DNA of 64,000 bases, taken from assembly GCF_019091085.1 (NCBI RefSeq), contig NZ_JAGXJY010000003.1:1-64000 (forward strand). Reading direction: 5' to 3'. The translations under genes were made by a program, and so were the position numbers. This DNA is from Mesorhizobium sp. GbtcB19 (GTDB lineage: Bacteria > Pseudomonadota > Alphaproteobacteria > Rhizobiales > Rhizobiaceae). Of the stretch, positions 62,670 through 64,000 are shown in pieces; positions within the stretch are counted from its first letter, which is position 1, and every line of letters begins with the position of its first letter. The notes under the pieces were generated by a model. That model was not told where the DNA came from and ran no database searches. It worked only from the letters and a program-made list of their open reading frames with translations.

Positions 62670-64000
62670 GCATGGAACGCTCCGAGATCGCTTTCGAGAT
62701 CAACGGCGCCACCGTCAGCGTTTCCGTGCCGCCGGTTCGGCGTCTCTCGCAGGTGTTGCGCGACGAATTGCGGTTGACCGGCACCAAGGTCGGCTGCGAC
62801 GCCGGCGATTGCGGTGCCTGCACCGTGCTGGTCGACGGCAATCCGGTCTGCGCCTGCCTGGTGCCGGCGGCTTCCGTGACGGGTGCATCCGTCACGACGG
62901 TCGAGGGCCTCGGCAACGGCCGGCTTTCGGCCTTGCAGGCTTCGTTCCTCGAACATGGCGCCGCGCAATGCGGCATCTGCACGCCCGGCCTGCTGGTCGC
63001 GGCCACCGCGCTGTTGGAGCGCAACCCGACGCCGAGCGAGACCGAGACGCAAGATGCGCTGGGCGGCGTGCTCTGCCGCTGTACCGGCTACCGAAAAATC
63101 GTCGACGCGGTGATGCAGGCCTCGCGGCACATGAACGGCGTCGACCTTCGCCTGCCGCAAGTCGGCCGCGCCGTCGGCGCATCGCCGATCCGCCTCGATG
63201 GCGTGCCGAAAGTCACCGGCGGCGAGAAGTTCGGCGGCGATTCCTTCCCGGCCGATGCATTGTCGGTGCTGGTGGTCCGCTCGCCGCACTATCACGCCGG
63301 TTTCAGCCTCGGCGATCTCGAGGCCTGGACGGAAGCCCATCCCGGCATCGCCGGTGTTTTCACGGCCGCCGACATTCCGGGAAAGAACTGTTTTGGTGTC
63401 ATCGGTCCCTTTGCCGACCAGCCGGCGCTCGCCGAAGGTTTTGTCCGCCTGCGCGGCGAGGCGGTGGCGCTGGTTGCGGGTGAGCGCGAGGCGATCCTCG
63501 ATCTCGATCTGACGGATTTTCCGATCACCTGGACCGAGCTGCCGCATGTGCTGCAGCCGCGCGAGGCGAAGGCTGAGGGTGCTGCGCTGATCCACAGCCA
63601 CCGCCCGGCGAACCTGCTGACCTCCGGCTATGTCGAGCGTGGCGATCCCGAGGGTGCGCTTGCCGGCGCGGCCGTGACGGCGTCCGGGTCCATCGAAACC
63701 TCCTTTGTCGAGCACGCCTATATCGAGCCGGAAGCCGGCTACGCTTATATGGATGGCGACACGCTCGTCGTCGTCGCCTGCACCCAGGCGCCCTACATGG
63801 ACCGCGACGACACGGCTAAGGTACTCGGCCTTTCCGTCGACAAAGTGCGCATCGTGCCGACCGCCACCGGCGGCGGCTTCGGCTCCAAGCTGGACGTCTC
63901 GCTGCAGCCGCTCATCGGCCTTGTGGCGATGAAGACGGGACGGCCGGCGGCGCTCGCCTACACCCGCAATGAATCGATGATGTCGACCACCAAGCGCCAT
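62666..64000 (+). CDS. Molybdenum hydroxylase, fused [2Fe-2S] and molybdopterin subunits (3' partial)
   Basis: An open frame of 445 codons running off the window. Residues 1-165 are the [2Fe-2S] subunit: first cluster C44, C49, C52, C64 ([15 protein letters not shown]) and second cluster C102, C105, C137, C139 ([14 protein letters not shown]). From ~170 the molybdopterin-binding large subunit begins ([17 protein letters not shown]...), with GGGFGSK at about residue 402. Small and large subunits are normally separate genes or fused with FAD in between, so this 2Fe-2S/Mo fusion with a separate FAD subunit is a less common arrangement. Substrate (xanthine or another aldehyde/heterocycle) cannot be decided. 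ATG overlaps the FAD-subunit stop. Confidence 0.9.
   Translation, partial: MSMERSEIAFEINGATVSVSVPPVRRLSQVLRDELRLTGTKVGCDAGDCGACTVLVDGNPVCACLVPAASVTGASVTTVEGLGNGRLSALQASFLEHGAAQCGICTPGLLVAATALLERNPTPSETETQDALGGVLCRCTGYRKIVDAVMQASRHMNGVDLRLPQVGRAVGASPIRLDGVPKVTGGEKFGGDSFPADALSVLVVRSPHYHAGFSLGDLEAWTEAHPGIAGVFTAADIPGKNCFGVIGPFADQPALAEGFVRLRGEAVALVAGEREAILDLDLTDFPITWTELPHVLQPREAKAEGAALIHSHRPANLLTSGYVERGDPEGALAGAAVTASGSIETSFVEHAYIEPEAGYAYMDGDTLVVVACTQAPYMDRDDTAKVLGLSVDKVRIVPTATGGGFGSKLDVSLQPLIGLVAMKTGRPAALAYTRNESMMSTTKRH

Overview
The window looks like a chromosomal segment of an alphaproteobacterium of the order Hyphomicrobiales, most probably Mesorhizobium or a close relative. The reasons are the high GC content, the sugar-alcohol (smo/mtl) and urease gene order, a NodF/NodE-like pair, DUF1127, DUF29 and DUF1003 proteins, and many short palindromic elements of the kind scattered through rhizobial genomes. 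This is inference from gene content; no rRNA or tRNA gene is present to anchor it.

Layout. 1-3.7 kb: end of a type I restriction-modification operon (hsdM partial, hsdS, then a small protein with an HEPN-like R-x4-H motif and CBS domains). 3.7-13.4 kb: DUF1003 protein, universal stress protein behind an FNR/FixK box, lipoprotein D-Ala-D-Ala carboxypeptidase, a coiled-coil membrane protein with 35-residue repeats, a mutarotase-like protein, a P-loop kinase, a histone-H1-like basic protein and a glutathione S-transferase, separated by repeat-rich spacers. 13.5-15.2 kb: acyl carrier protein plus ketoacyl synthase resembling NodF/NodE. 15.2-24.8 kb: urease cluster ureD-A-(DUF1272)-(hupE/ureJ)-B, two opposing secreted-protein genes, ureC-(DUF29)-(membrane)-(GST)-E-F-(DUF3995)-G. 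24.8-37.9 kb: class II aldolase-like gene, HAD phosphatase, SorC-type and LysR regulators, then a sorbitol/mannitol ABC operon with sorbitol and mannitol dehydrogenases, a second HAD protein and an FGGY kinase.

38-46 kb: a second, reverse-strand polyol/sugar ABC operon (AraC regulator, binding protein, two permeases, zinc alcohol dehydrogenase, ATPase) and a MATE pump. 46-51 kb: polar amino-acid ABC genes without an ATPase downstream of an agmatinase-family ureohydrolase, with a divergent LysR gene. 51-62 kb: pncB, a polytopic membrane protein, a LivKHMGF-type ABC operon, a Na+/H+ antiporter-like protein and pncA. 61.8-64 kb: start of a xanthine-dehydrogenase-type operon that runs off the window.

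Themes: nitrogen and carbon scavenging. The ureohydrolase and purine-type oxidoreductase could feed urea to the urease; two polyol transport/oxidation operons feed ketose phosphate metabolism; pncA and pncB together recycle nicotinamide. Each of the four operon-encoded binding-protein genes is followed by a strong hairpin. Spacers are dominated by several families of miniature inverted repeats, some of which touch gene ends. The most interesting leads are the HEPN/CBS protein in the restriction operon and the NodF/NodE-like pair with an altered phosphopantetheine site.
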